From CAYHEQ01 sp964355795 (GTDB taxonomy: Bacteria > Patescibacteriota > JACPGU01): a DNA stretch of 64,000 bases. Below, in pieces: positions 9,276 through 18,523 of this stretch. A model generated the notes under the pieces. That model did not search any database. It was given only the letters and a program-made list of their open reading frames with translations, and had not been told where the DNA came from. The stretch is taken from contig CAYHEQ010000001.1 of the NCBI GenBank assembly GCA_964355795.1, positions 10,117 to 74,116 on the forward strand, read 5' to 3'. The translations under genes and the position numbers were made by a program. The stretch's first letter is position 1; each line of letters starts with the position of its first letter.

Positions 9276-12200
9276 CTACACCGCGCTATCGTCGCAATAC
9301 CGACTATACGGGCATTGCTCGCAGGTCATCTGGTCGGGTGTGGCGGTAAAAGCTTGGGCTCTAATTCCCTCGGCCGCTTTTTTGATATTTTCTTTGGTTT
9401 TGGCAATAGTCTTCTCGTCCGGTGTGGCCTTGCCCAAAATCCCTGATTCTAGGAAAAATAGGCCCACTTCATCTGGCATCTTACCATCATTTTCTTCCAC
9501 CGCCAGCGCGTAAATAGCCAACTGAATGCTTTCTTTGGCTCTCCTCTCCGCCTTTTCTTCGCTGTCGATACTGGAAGTTTTGAAGTCGATGATGCGAATT
9601 TTCCCCTCCTCCGGCTCTTCCAAGATGTCAATCCGTCCCTCAATAATAATATCGTCCAGTGTGAAAGTAAATTTTTTCTCCACTTCCTTGACATTAAAAA
9701 TCTTGGAATAAGAGTGGACAAATTTCTTAATCACCTCAATTCCTTGGTCAAATCTCTGCTTCTCATGCTCGGCGGAAAGAAATCCTTCCGAGCTCCAATT
9801 GTCGCGGTAAATATTCAACAATTCTTCCAGTGTCAAATCGCCTGAAAGTTCCCGAGGTCGCACCTCCGTCCGCTTCGCTCCCCGAGGAACGACCTCTTGA
9901 GCTATTTGGTCATTATAATTTGTTTGTAATTTGTAATTTGTAATTTGTAATTTTCTTTTATAATATTCTTCAATCACCTTGTGCACAGCTCGCCCAAAAA
10001 TCACCCTTGGGTCGGTCATCAGCCGAATCGGCGTGATGTGGATATATTTGTATTTCCGCGGACAAGTCAGATAATCATCCACTTCCGCTCTTGACAGACG
10101 TAGCTTCCCTTCGCACATCTTGAGGCGAGTGGAATAAAGTGGCTCGGCTTGAGGCTGGTGTTGCTGGATGCGCTCAATCGGGGAAAAAGTAATCATCTCG
10201 GGCGCCACCTTACCCTGCCCCACCGCTTCCGCTACAAAACGCGAGACTTTTGTGGTTCTTTTGCCACCGTAATCTCGTCCAGCGGAGAGATACAATTTTT
10301 TCTTGGCGCGCGTCATTCCAACATAAAAAAGTCGGCGCTCTTCTTGAACATGGACATCACCCTCGGGTAATTTTTCTTTAATCAATTCTACTGGCACCTC
10401 AAAAGTATTACTGCGGTTCGCCCCCGGAAAACGCGAGTCAATCAATCCCGCCATAAAAACATAATCAAATTCCAGCCCCTTGGCGGCGTGAAAAGTCAGC
10501 ACTCGTACCGCGTCAAAATTGGGGTCGTCAGAGGACTCTTTCGCATCCTCCCCTACTTCCAATAGAACATCAAGGTATTCCATAAATTTCTGCAATCCCG
10601 TGTCCAAATTAGCGTCTTGAAAGCCCCGAATACGGTCAAAAAATGAGGCAATAGAAATAATCTTTTCGGCATCAGCGATACTCCCCTCTTTTTCCCGTGA
10701 AGAAAGCATTTTCAGGTAATCACTCTCTTGCAAGAATTCGTAAAGAATCTCGCCTGTATTCTTACCGACACTCTCGCGCCGAAACTTCGTCAAAAGATCT
10801 AATGCTTTTTCTATTTTTCCGCGTTCTTCTGCGTTAATTTCCGCGACTTTTCCGCGCAAATACTCTTCAAGTGGAATGTTGGTAGAGCGCACTTTGTGGA
10901 GGATTACGCTCAAACCATCATAACCCACCCCCACTACTTCACTGGTCAGCAAATTAAACAGAGCCAAATTGTCGGTCGGATTGGAGAGAATAGAGAGAAA
11001 AGAAATGAGTATCTTAATAACCTGTTTACGGAAAAGCCCCTCCGCGCCAGAAAAGGTGAAGGGAATTTTGTGCGCCGAAAGAGCATTGGTGAAAGCTAAA
11101 GCATTCTTGTTGCCTCGCACGAGAATGGCAAAATCAGAATAATTATTTTCTTGTTTTTTTAATTTTTTAATTTCTTCGGCGACAGAGGCTGCTTCTTCTT
11201 GTTCTGAATCCTTGTAAATAAATTCCGGCTCACTCCCCTGCTCGGTGGCAGAAATTAATTTTTTATCAATCTTGTATTTCGTCTCCAGCCGTTCTTCATT
11301 ATTTTTTATGAGGCGGTAACTCGCATCCAAAATTGCCTGGGTCGAGCGATAATTTTCCTTTAAGACAATTTGCTTCACATTGGGGTACTGCTCCGTAAAG
11401 GCCATAATGTTGGACACCGACGCCCCGCGAAATTTGTAAATAGACTGATCGTCATCACCAACGACGGTAACCACTGGGCATGGCAGATTGCAGATTTCAG
11501 ATTGCAGATTGTTTTGAATTTCGGATTTTGGATTTTTGATTTGTTTGGGATTTTGGATTTGAGATTTGAGATTTGCTATAGTCAAAATCTTTAGAAGTTC
11601 GTTTTGACTATAGTTGGTGTCTTGGAATTCGTCAACTAAAATATATTTGTAGGTTTGGCGTAATCTGGCGAGAAGAGAAGGTTTTTCCTGCAAAGCCTTC
11701 AACATGTATAATAAGGTATCGCCAAAATCCAGTCGATCAGAGGCAATCATCATTTTTTGATAAGTCGCATACGCTCGCGCCAGCTCCAAATGCTTTTCTG
11801 CTTCCTCTTTTTCCGCCTCGATTTGCGCTTTGTCTGCGCTGGTCTGCGCGAAGTCAGTGTAGGTCTGCGGTTCTATCACCTCGTCTTTGAGGCGTGAAAA
11901 ATATTTGAGCATATCGGCAATAAATTTCGTCGGGTCAGAAAGAGGGCGGAAAATTTTCAAATCAAAATCAAAAATCCTTTCGCGAACGAAAAGAATTTGT
12001 TGGATATCAGAGAGCACTTTGAAATTGGTGGAAAAGCCGAGATAGTAAGCGTTTTCTTGCAAAAATTCTTCAGCAAACGAGTGGAAAGTTTTGATTTTCA
12101 CATCATTGTAACCATAAGGCGCGATGATATCCACGCGCTCCTCCATTTCGTAAGCGGCTTTTTTGGTAAAGGTGAGAGCGAGAATTTCCGAGGGCTTTGC

Positions 12201-12353
12201 TAATTTTTCCGCAATCAAATAGGCTATTTTTTTCGTAATGACCGCGGTCTTTCCAGTCCCCGCGCCGGCCACGATTAAAAGAGGTCCGTCATTATATTTG
12301 ACGGCCTCTCTTTGCTCGGAATTGAGCCCCTCCAATATTTCATCAGCTTGCAT
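9276..12353 (-). CDS. UvrD/PcrA-type helicase fused to a RecB-like Fe-S nuclease
   Basis: A 1025-residue superfamily 1A DNA helicase. Walker A GAGTGKT (about 30-36), Walker B VDEFQDTN, motif III DDDQSIYKFRGA and LTFHAAKGLEFDYVF are visible. The C-terminus is a PD-(D/E)XK nuclease: LTCPRKYKYI, GRIDIL, IIDFKTS, and an Fe-S cysteine set ending CEQCPYSRYC. Helicase-nucleases of this type process DNA breaks or imported DNA. Three stretches (residues about 157-175, 257-291 and 797-838) look like intergenic repeat words translated in frame and are absent from the usual UvrD scaffold. Confidence 0.9.
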   Translation of the reverse strand: MQADEILEGLNSEQREAVKYNDGPLLIVAGAGTGKTAVITKKIAYLIAEKLAKPSEILALTFTKKAAYEMEERVDIIAPYGYNDVKIKTFHSFAEEFLQENAYYLGFSTNFKVLSDIQQILFVRERIFDFDLKIFRPLSDPTKFIADMLKYFSRLKDEVIEPQTYTDFAQTSADKAQIEAEKEEAEKHLELARAYATYQKMMIASDRLDFGDTLLYMLKALQEKPSLLARLRQTYKYILVDEFQDTNYSQNELLKILTIANLKSQIQNPKQIKNPKSEIQNNLQSEICNLPCPVVTVVGDDDQSIYKFRGASVSNIMAFTEQYPNVKQIVLKENYRSTQAILDASYRLIKNNEERLETKYKIDKKLISATEQGSEPEFIYKDSEQEEAASVAEEIKKLKKQENNYSDFAILVRGNKNALAFTNALSAHKIPFTFSGAEGLFRKQVIKILISFLSILSNPTDNLALFNLLTSEVVGVGYDGLSVILHKVRSTNIPLEEYLRGKVAEINAEERGKIEKALDLLTKFRRESVGKNTGEILYEFLQESDYLKMLSSREKEGSIADAEKIISIASFFDRIRGFQDANLDTGLQKFMEYLDVLLEVGEDAKESSDDPNFDAVRVLTFHAAKGLEFDYVFMAGLIDSRFPGANRSNTFEVPVELIKEKLPEGDVHVQEERRLFYVGMTRAKKKLYLSAGRDYGGKRTTKVSRFVAEAVGQGKVAPEMITFSPIERIQQHQPQAEPLYSTRLKMCEGKLRLSRAEVDDYLTCPRKYKYIHITPIRLMTDPRVIFGRAVHKVIEEYYKRKLQITNYKLQTNYNDQIAQEVVPRGAKRTEVRPRELSGDLTLEELLNIYRDNWSSEGFLSAEHEKQRFDQGIEVIKKFVHSYSKIFNVKEVEKKFTFTLDDIIIEGRIDILEEPEEGKIRIIDFKTSSIDSEEKAERRAKESIQLAIYALAVEENDGKMPDEVGLFFLESGILGKATPDEKTIAKTKENIKKAAEGIRAQAFTATPDQMTCEQCPYSRYCDDSAV
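9840..9965 (-). repeat. In-frame palindromic insertion in the helicase gene
   Basis: A GAGGT-CGCACCTC / GAGGAACGACCTC hairpin of the GAGGTTCGACC family, followed by tandem TTTGTAA words, all translated in frame (residues about 797-838) in the linker of the nuclease domain. Confidence 0.7.
11483..11585 (-). repeat. In-frame low-complexity insertion in the helicase gene
   Basis: Repeats of the words CAGATTG, GGATTTTGGATTT and GAGATTTGAGATTTG, the same style of word repeat found in spacers such as 18409-18525 and 21553-21620. It encodes NLKSQIQNPKQIKNPKSEIQ and more, directly before the conserved TVVGDDDQSI motif. Confidence 0.75.
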
Positions 12354-12424
12354 AGGATCATTTTACCACAAAACAAAGAGGCGCGATACTCGCACTTCCG
12401 CACAAAACACTCTAACGAGTCTCC

Positions 12425-12874
12425 CTATTCCGCTAGTTCAATTTTGGTCACATCCATCAAAGCTCCGTCCCCTTCTACCGTTGGCTGGCTGACACCATAG
12501 ACCTTCACATTCTTCCCAATATATTTGTCCAAATTAACCGCTTTTGATTCCAAAATGACTAACGTAATCCCACCCGCTTCCAGATAATGCGTTCCTTGCT
12601 GGTAAATAGATGCCTCCAATTTCCTCACCACTCCCTCCAAATTACCAGTTTTGCTACCAAAGATATTATCCAGTTGGTTCTGGGCGCTAGATGATTGCCC
12701 ACCCAAAAGCTCATTATTCAAGTCTCTTTTGGCCTTGACCTCATCGGCGATGTTATCTCCGGTGCTTTCATCGCGCGGTATTGTTACCAAGGTGCTAACC
12801 GAAATGCCCAAAGAAATCACAAAAATTGCGATAATTGCGATGAAGATCCATTTTTTGCCAGAGTCATTTCCCAT
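12425..12874 (-). CDS. Membrane-anchored hypothetical protein
   Basis: 149 residues with one N-terminal membrane helix (WIFIAIIAIFVISLGISVS) and a C-terminal domain (GGITLVILESKAVNLDKYIG, KVYGVSQPTVEGDGALMDV) that resembles a small OB-fold, as judged only from the pattern of short strands. Function unknown; probably faces the cell exterior. Confidence 0.55.
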   Translation of the reverse strand: MGNDSGKKWIFIAIIAIFVISLGISVSTLVTIPRDESTGDNIADEVKAKRDLNNELLGGQSSSAQNQLDNIFGSKTGNLEGVVRKLEASIYQQGTHYLEAGGITLVILESKAVNLDKYIGKNVKVYGVSQPTVEGDGALMDVTKIELAE

Positions 12875-12907
12875 AACAATAAATTACTTTTTCTAATTCG
12901 AGTCTAA

Positions 12908-13014
12908 TCCGAGGTTCGACCTTAAACAGCTAATTCTCAAGGTCGAACCTCTAGGGGTCTGTTATCCGAGGTTCGACCTTAGCTTCTGAACTTCCCCAAG
13001 GTCGAACCTCGGAT
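12908..13014. repeat. Two GAGGTTCGACC-family hairpins in tandem
   Basis: Two consecutive hairpins with arms GAGGTTCGACCTT and AAGGTCGAACCTC (12911-12951 and 12968-13012) around AT-rich loops. One family of dispersed intergenic hairpins. They lie between the RNase H gene upstream and the 12425-12874 gene downstream on the same strand. Confidence 0.9.
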
Positions 13015-13057
13015 TTAGGACATGTTCCGTTGTTCAATAGTAAATTACTTTTTCTAA

Positions 13058-13453
13058 TCAATACTTGTCCAATTCCTGATTTACCAAAGCGTCCGCTTCT
13101 TTATTTTTTTCTCGCCGAATATGCGTGAAGGTGATTTTTTCAAAATGGCCTTTCAATACGCAAACCTTGGCAAAAAGTGGCTTCAAACCCTCATCTTTGA
13201 CCCGATATTGGCCATTTAACTGTTTGACCACCAATTCGCTGTCAAGAAAACATTTCACTTCCCCTTTCGTTATGGTCAAAAGTTTTTTCAACCCCAAAAC
13301 TAACCCCTCGTATTCCGCCTGATTGTTGGTAGTTTTTCCTAAAAAAACTGCTCCATTGGCCACTATCTTTTCGCCCTTTTTTATCACAAAAGCTCCCGCT
13401 GCCGGTCCCGGATTCCCTCTTGCCCCTCCGTCCGTGAATAATTCGTAAATCAT
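13058..13453 (-). CDS. rnhA: Ribonuclease H family protein
   Basis: 131 residues, a full type 1 RNase H domain that degrades the RNA strand of RNA-DNA hybrids. The catalytic carboxylates are visible: D8 (FTDGG), E47 (NNQAEYEGL), D71 (CFLDSELV) and D121 (NKEADALVN). Resembles the short RNase HI-like proteins of Gram-positive type. It lies at the end of the pilus gene run but has no obvious role in it. Confidence 0.88.
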   Translation of the reverse strand: MIYELFTDGGARGNPGPAAGAFVIKKGEKIVANGAVFLGKTTNNQAEYEGLVLGLKKLLTITKGEVKCFLDSELVVKQLNGQYRVKDEGLKPLFAKVCVLKGHFEKITFTHIRREKNKEADALVNQELDKY

Positions 13454-13476
13454 AAATCGTGAATCTTAAATCTTTC

Positions 13477-14112
13477 TTAATAGCTTCTACTCGTCGCTGA
13501 CGATGTGAGGTTGGTTTCTCCGCGCACCATCTGATTGCCAGAATCTAGATTAGCTCCGCTAGTAGCCTTGATGGCCACTTGAAGCTTTGGTGGCATTGAC
13601 AAATTAGGGCTACTGGTTACTGAAAAGGAAAAATTTTTGATCACCACTTTTTTATTATCATTGAGATCTACGGGGGTTGATGAAGTAAAGCTAGCGCTAC
13701 CGATAGTTTTGGTTTCCTTGGTCTGTTTTAGTAGGCCGTCATCGCAAACAGCGGGGTTGGCGCAAACGAGACTAAAGATGTTACGAGAGACTTGACTCGT
13801 TTTGAAATCCGTAGAATAAATAACCAGCGCGTTCCCTTCCTTCTGATAGGCATGGATAGTTCTCGCCCCGCCCTTGGTCGGTAGATTATCGTATTCGCCG
13901 TTAGCCGCCTTGGCTTCACGGATTATTGATTCCAAAACATAACGAGTATCTTGTTGTGTTTTACGCAAAATACTAGCGCGCCTCTCCAAATTGACGGTGC
14001 TCACTAGCGCGTCAGTTGAGAGCGTTACAAAAATAGCGAAGATGGATATCGCCACCAAAAGCTCGATCAAAGTAAAGCCTTTTTCTTTAGGTTTTAGGTT
14101 TTTGTTTTTCAT
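13477..14112 (-). CDS. Minor pilin, PilW/PilJ-like prepilin
   Basis: 211 residues with the class III leader KEKGFTLIELLVAISIFAIF: cleavage after G by the prepilin peptidase, E5 and a hydrophobic N-terminal helix. The remainder is a beta-rich pilin head. Last of three minor pilins in the cluster, probably part of the pilus-priming tip complex. Family assignment beyond type IV prepilin is tentative. Confidence 0.8.
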   Translation of the reverse strand: MKNKNLKPKEKGFTLIELLVAISIFAIFVTLSTDALVSTVNLERRASILRKTQQDTRYVLESIIREAKAANGEYDNLPTKGGARTIHAYQKEGNALVIYSTDFKTSQVSRNIFSLVCANPAVCDDGLLKQTKETKTIGSASFTSSTPVDLNDNKKVVIKNFSFSVTSSPNLSMPPKLQVAIKATSGANLDSGNQMVRGETNLTSSATSRSY

Positions 14113-14120
14113 AATATGTA

Positions 14121-14320
14121 AGCGATGCGAATGATGCGAATTATCATGCCTGCCCGCAATGCTCTCGCCCGAAGCTTTTCATATCTGTTTATAATTATCG
14201 TACGTAATATTTAGGGAGCAAACAATATGGGTGGGGCGCATAGCGAGGCGGGCGGGCGAATCTACGAATCTTGTGCGAATTTATTCGCGATAATTCGCGT
14301 TAATTAGAGAAAATTAGCGA
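14121..14320. repeat. GCGATGCGAAT palindromic repeat with nested 110-bp element
   Basis: Begins AGCGATGCGAAT and continues with GCGAAT words. It is interrupted by a roughly 110-bp GC-ended element (14147-14258) and ends with TTAATTAGAGAAAATTAGCGA. Fills the spacer between two minor pilin genes. Confidence 0.8.
14147..14258. repeat. 110-bp element with GC-rich inverted ends, copy 1
   Basis: Starts TGCCTGCCCGC and ends GCGGGCGGGC, so the ends are inverted. Nearly identical to 35934-36043 (about three differences by eye). No reading frame inside; MITE-like in form. Confidence 0.8.
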
Positions 14321-14785
14321 CTAGTATTTGCCCTTCCAGTCAGTGAAATAAGTCGTTTCAGAAAGTGTCTTCTTCCCTATTTTGTCTGTCCAGCTAACTG
14401 TTACTATCACTTTTTTCTTAAAAATAGTCGCGCCATCATAAATTATTCCGGAGGAAATATCTGTAATGACAATGTCCCTCGTAAAACCGGCCGGCAAAGG
14501 CTTCATCAATACGCCATTGAGACTAGCATTATCCGTTCCCGCAAACCATTCGGAAGCCGTAGCCACATTATTATCGCGAATATTGCGAATACTTTCCACC
14601 GCGTCTTGGATGATATTGTAAGCTACACTCCTTTTCTGGGCTGTATCCCAACTGCGCACCGCCATTTGCGCCACAAAATGAAGCGACAGCATCACCGTCG
14701 TCAGAATAGCAAGACTAACGACGACCTCTATGAGCGTAAAGCCGTTTTTAGGTTTCAGATTGTAGGTTTTGGGTTGTAGGCTCAT
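14321..14785 (-). CDS. Minor pilin, PilV-like prepilin
   Basis: 154 residues with the prepilin leader KPKNGFTLIEVVVSLAILTT. The head has few distinctive features (FTRDIVITDIS, VTVSWTDKIGKKTLSETTYF, the latter typical of PilV/GspI-type minor pilins). Its start lies 3 bases after the stop of the preceding prepilin gene, so the two are likely translationally coupled. Confidence 0.8.
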   Translation of the reverse strand: MSLQPKTYNLKPKNGFTLIEVVVSLAILTTVMLSLHFVAQMAVRSWDTAQKRSVAYNIIQDAVESIRNIRDNNVATASEWFAGTDNASLNGVLMKPLPAGFTRDIVITDISSGIIYDGATIFKKKVIVTVSWTDKIGKKTLSETTYFTDWKGKY

Positions 14786-14787
14786 TT

Positions 14788-15399
14788 TTAGGCTCTGACC
14801 ACATCCATAGTAATAATATGGGTAGCCGCGTTAATCGTAATTTTGTAACGAATTTTTGTGTCTGGAGAGCTGATGATAATCTCCGCCTTGTCTCCCGTAA
14901 TAAGGGAGTTTGTGGCGTCCGACAAAGAGATATTCCCCCCCGTCCTATTGCCCACCGCAAAAGAAATCCTTAGGGAATTATAGGAGGTGGAAACCCCATT
15001 TTTGTATAATTTAATATCGGCGATAGAAAGTTTTTTATCCGAAACGAATCTGTCCAAAACTGGGAGCCCTTCGGTCGCTTCAGAGCCTACCATAACTGTT
15101 GGGTTACCCAACGAATCGGTGGTGATAGACTCGTCCTGCACAGAAGAAGTTACGCATGACGCTGGACACAGGCTGATATTGAAAAAATAGGCAGTAGTTT
15201 TGGCGCTCCTTGGCGATAAAGATAGCGCTTGTGCTCCCCAAAGAACGCTTTGGAGATCTTTGGCGGCGTTGCGAACAACAATATGGCTCCTATAAGAGCG
15301 CATATTGGGGATAGCGATAGCGGTCAACGAGACGATAATGGAAATCACCACTATCGCCTCTATCAAGGTGAAGCCTTTTTGTTTTTTGTTTGTTTGCAT
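14788..15399 (-). CDS. Minor pilin, GspH/FimT-like prepilin
   Basis: 203 residues beginning MQTNKKQKGFTLIEAIVVIS, a prepilin leader. The following NMRSYRSHIVVRNAAKDLQSVLWGAQALSLS resembles the GspH/FimT pseudopilin pattern. First of the three minor pilins in transcription order. Confidence 0.82.
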   Translation of the reverse strand: MQTNKKQKGFTLIEAIVVISIIVSLTAIAIPNMRSYRSHIVVRNAAKDLQSVLWGAQALSLSPRSAKTTAYFFNISLCPASCVTSSVQDESITTDSLGNPTVMVGSEATEGLPVLDRFVSDKKLSIADIKLYKNGVSTSYNSLRISFAVGNRTGGNISLSDATNSLITGDKAEIIISSPDTKIRYKITINAATHIITMDVVRA

Positions 15400-15418
15400 A
15401 CTTTTGCGCTTATTTTTT

Positions 15419-15526
15419 AGCGATGCTAATCTACGAATAATATGCGCCTATAGCGAATGTCTATGCAAATAGATTCGCATTCCATTCGTAGATTCGCGCG
15501 CATTCGCATTTCATTAGCATCGCGCT
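15419..15526. repeat. GCGATGCGAAT-family palindromic repeat
   Basis: About 108 bp whose ends are inverted: AGCGATGCTAATCTACGAAT at one end, with ATTCGTAGATT and ATTAGCATCGC toward the other. The centre holds GCGAAT words. Fills the spacer between pilD and a minor pilin gene. Confidence 0.88.
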
Positions 15527-15530
15527 ATCA

Positions 15531-16349
15531 TTATACACCCAAATACCATTGAATAATATATTTTCCGAAGAACAAAGCGACGAGAAATCCACAGACCAGA
15601 AAAGGCGCAAAAGGGATGATGTCTTGACGCGTTTTTTTCTTCAGCGCTATCAGAACGAGGCTAAAGACCGAGCCCAAAATAAAGGCCGAAAAAAGCGCGA
15701 CTAAAATAAGCGGCCATCCTAACAGCAAACCAATGAATGTCCCCAATTTCACATCACCCCAACCCATCCATTTTTCTTTTGAAATCAAAACGAGAAGCAG
15801 AAAAAATCCCCCGCCAATGATCGGTCCCAAAATGAATTGCCCAATATCTGGACTATAGATGAAGAAATTGGCGCCAAAGTCATTATGCAAAACTAGATTT
15901 AATAGCCCCAGCAAAAGCAAAAGTAAAATCCCGGGCAAAACTATTTTGTCCGGGACTAAATAAGTCCTCGCGTCAATGAAAAATATCGCTACCAGCGCCG
16001 CCAATCCTAAACCGTAAATGAGAAGAAATATCGTTAAATTATAGCCGAGGAAAGCTCCGGCGAAACGAAAATAAAGTCCAGCGAAAAGAAGTCCCATGAG
16101 CAATTCTAGCGCCGGATAAAGTAGCCCAATTTTGTTTCGGCAGTGGCGACAACGACCACGAAACGCCAAAAACGCCAAAATCGGCACTAATTCCAGCGCC
16201 GTGAGAGTTTGCTTGCATTGGGGACAACGACTGCGACCGAAAATAATCCCCTCGTCGGTATTAAATCTGGTGATAACCACCGAAAGGAAACTACCGATGA
16301 TCGTGCCCACCACAAAGTATAAAGCTAGATTGAAATAGAAGCTGGTCAT
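15531..16349 (-). CDS. pilD: Prepilin peptidase / N-methyltransferase PilD
   Basis: 272 residues, an aspartic membrane peptidase that cleaves and methylates prepilins. It shows the cytoplasmic zinc site with paired CxxC (CPQCKQ and CRHCRN), about seven further membrane helices, and the two catalytic aspartates in FFIDARTYLVPD and GWGDVKLG. ATG at 16349 is preferred; the upstream alternative is a TTG. Serves the four prepilins in this cluster. Confidence 0.93.
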   Translation of the reverse strand: MTSFYFNLALYFVVGTIIGSFLSVVITRFNTDEGIIFGRSRCPQCKQTLTALELVPILAFLAFRGRCRHCRNKIGLLYPALELLMGLLFAGLYFRFAGAFLGYNLTIFLLIYGLGLAALVAIFFIDARTYLVPDKIVLPGILLLLLLGLLNLVLHNDFGANFFIYSPDIGQFILGPIIGGGFFLLLVLISKEKWMGWGDVKLGTFIGLLLGWPLILVALFSAFILGSVFSLVLIALKKKTRQDIIPFAPFLVCGFLVALFFGKYIIQWYLGV

Positions 16350-16470
16350 AAGATTATTATACAACCAAAAACGTTAGATGTTAATCTTTTATTATTAGGG
16401 CTTACGCGTTTGATCTTATCTTTTTTTACCGTTCAATGTCAGGCGTTCTCTATTGGTTGCTGCGTCTTTT

Positions 16471-16509
16471 GAGGTTCGACCTCTGGGCATCCTTTGAGGT
16501 CGAACCTCT
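16471..16509. repeat. GAGGTTCGACC-family hairpin
   Basis: Arms GAGGTTCGACCT and AGGTCGAACCTC around a short loop, between the major pilin gene and pilD. Confidence 0.85.
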
Positions 16510-16613
16510 TGGCGGGGAAGGTTAGGCGCGTAAGTCCTAATTATGCCATAATTTTCAACCGAATACGGCATCCAGAAGGATGCCGTATTCGTTGCGCGCT
16601 TTTGAATTTCCTA

Positions 16614-17057
16614 TCAACTGCTGGTGCAAGCGGCCGCAATAGCAACGTCTTTCCCCCCGCTACCGACAGAATAAGTGGCCGTACCCCCTGTCGGGATATT
16701 CTCAAGTGTGGCTACTAAAGCAAAATCTGTGGCGTTAGCGCAATATTTATAAAACTCTGTGGCGTTTGGCGCTACAATATCTTTCTCCACATATCCAAGC
16801 TTTCTTAGAGAAGTCGCTACAGCTGGATCCCAAATAATAGCCTTGAAAGAACCCGATGCCGCTGGATAAGTCCCCATATCCAAAGAATACTGCAATACTG
16901 CCTTAGAAACATAATCCAAATCCGCCTTTCTCTTCCCGTCTCTGGCCCTAGACCGAGCCGACGAGAAAGAAGCCAAACCAATAGTCGCCAAGATAGCGAT
17001 AATGGCAATAACTATCAAAAGTTCAATTAAGGTAAAACCCTTTTCTTTTTTTTGCAT
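16614..17057 (-). CDS. Major type IV pilin
   Basis: 147 residues: MQKKEKGFTLIELLIVIAII, a consensus prepilin leader, then ARSRARDGKRKADLDYVSKAVLQYSLDMGTYP, the typical alpha-1 helix and turn of short bacterial pilins. A consensus AGGAGA ribosome site precedes it. Two cysteines near the C-terminus (YCANATD and AAACTSS) could form the D-region disulphide. Probably the main fibre subunit. Confidence 0.9.
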   Translation of the reverse strand: MQKKEKGFTLIELLIVIAIIAILATIGLASFSSARSRARDGKRKADLDYVSKAVLQYSLDMGTYPAASGSFKAIIWDPAVATSLRKLGYVEKDIVAPNATEFYKYCANATDFALVATLENIPTGGTATYSVGSGGKDVAIAAACTSS

Positions 17058-17074
17058 AATTTCTCCTTTACTAT

Positions 17075-17125
17075 TAATTTCTTAATTTCTTAATTTCTTA
17101 ATTTCTTAATTTCTTAATTTCTTAA
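17075..17125. repeat. Tandem nine-base repeat TTTCTTAAT
   Basis: About five to six copies of TTTCTTAAT directly upstream of the major pilin gene. Similar T-rich words recur in other spacers (35243-35277, 45614-45650 and 51653-51790). Confidence 0.9.
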
Positions 17126-17178
17126 CCCTATCGTAATACAATAACCTCTCTATGTTAAGGGCCACTTTTCAACAGGCT

Positions 17179-18396
17179 CTAAGTAATAACATTGGAAAGC
17201 TGGAATATCGGCATCAATATCGCCAAGACCAAAAACATTACTCCTAGACCAATAATCAACATAATCATTGGCTCAAGCAATGCCGTTAATCCTTTGATGG
17301 CCGTATTCGTTTCATCTTCATAAATGCTAGCTAATTTCAGCAAAATCTTGTCTAGTTGCCCGGTTTGTTCGCCAACAGCAATCATGGAAGCGACCAGTGG
17401 CGGGAAATAATGACTACGAGAGATAGGGACAGATAAAGGAACTCCTCTCTCTACCTCGGCGATAGAACCCTTGATCTCTTGCTCTATCAAGATATTGCCA
17501 ACGGATTCCGAGATCATGCTCAAAGATTTGATGATAGGCACCCCGCCCCCCATCAAAAGACCGAGATTTTTGGCGAAGTGAGCCGTATAAATACCGAGAT
17601 TGATCTTGCCAAAAACAGGAAATTTCAGCGCTATCCACCCTATGGTATGTTTGCCCGTGGTAGTCAACATGAAATATCTAATCAACAAAACTGTAACAAT
17701 GATAATGACAATAGTCAAATACCAATAGCTAACGAGGAAGTGGCTCAAAGCGACCATCAGTCGCGTCAATACTGGCAGTTGCGCTCCAGAAGATTTGAAA
17801 ACATCTTCTAGTTGAGGAATAACATAAACGATAGCCACCAGGCCCACAGCGCCGATGGCGCCAATGATGAAGATTGGGTAAATCATCGCCGCCTTGATCT
17901 TGGACCGCATCGCGTAATCACCCTCCATCTGGTCGGCGACATCATTCAACGCTCCGTCCAGCTTGCCAGAGGCCTCTCCGCTCCTAATCATACTAATGAA
18001 AACTGGGGAAAAAACATAGGGGAACTGGCCAATGGCAAAAGAAAAACTTTTGCCTTGTTCTATCAAAGATATTATTTTGATAATAACCTTAACCAAATTT
18101 TTATTAGTTGTTTGCCGAACCAGAGATCTCAAAGCCTCCATCAGGGGCAGACCAGCGTTAATCATCGTGGCTAACTGTCTGGAGAAAATAGCCTTATCTT
18201 TGGCTCTGATACCCGCAAAAATGCTACTAAAAAAATTGCGCACTCGGTCTTCCGTGGCCAAAAATGGTTTAACGGCCAGCACCGTCAGCTTGTTATAACG
18301 CAAAATATCATCCACCGCGTCAATGCTGTCGGCTTCTACCAAACCTTTGATGACCCTCCCCGATTTGTCTTGCGCTTCGTATTGATATTGATCCAT
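17179..18396 (-). CDS. pilC: Type IV pilus inner-membrane platform protein PilC
   Basis: 405 residues with two T2SSF domains (about 70-190 and 270-395), each containing GLPLMEALRSL or GVPIIKSLSM style motifs, plus three to four membrane helices and the conserved GEASGKLDGAL and GEQTGQLDKIL. It anchors the pilus motor in the cytoplasmic membrane and links PilB/PilT to the growing fibre. Confidence 0.95.
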   Translation of the reverse strand: MDQYQYEAQDKSGRVIKGLVEADSIDAVDDILRYNKLTVLAVKPFLATEDRVRNFFSSIFAGIRAKDKAIFSRQLATMINAGLPLMEALRSLVRQTTNKNLVKVIIKIISLIEQGKSFSFAIGQFPYVFSPVFISMIRSGEASGKLDGALNDVADQMEGDYAMRSKIKAAMIYPIFIIGAIGAVGLVAIVYVIPQLEDVFKSSGAQLPVLTRLMVALSHFLVSYWYLTIVIIIVTVLLIRYFMLTTTGKHTIGWIALKFPVFGKINLGIYTAHFAKNLGLLMGGGVPIIKSLSMISESVGNILIEQEIKGSIAEVERGVPLSVPISRSHYFPPLVASMIAVGEQTGQLDKILLKLASIYEDETNTAIKGLTALLEPMIMLIIGLGVMFLVLAILMPIFQLSNVIT

Positions 18397-18523
18397 ATAT
18401 TAGGTAAATCACAAACTACAAACTCCAAATCACAAACCAATAATTAACGGCCTAGATTTTTGTTGTTTGAGATTTTTAACTTGAGATTTGTTTGCAATTT
18501 GTTATTTGTAATTTGTTATTTTA

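Noticed and set aside
17075..17125. Short tandem repeats that could suggest a CRISPR array
   Set aside because: The nine-base units are contiguous with no spacers, and no cas genes are present.
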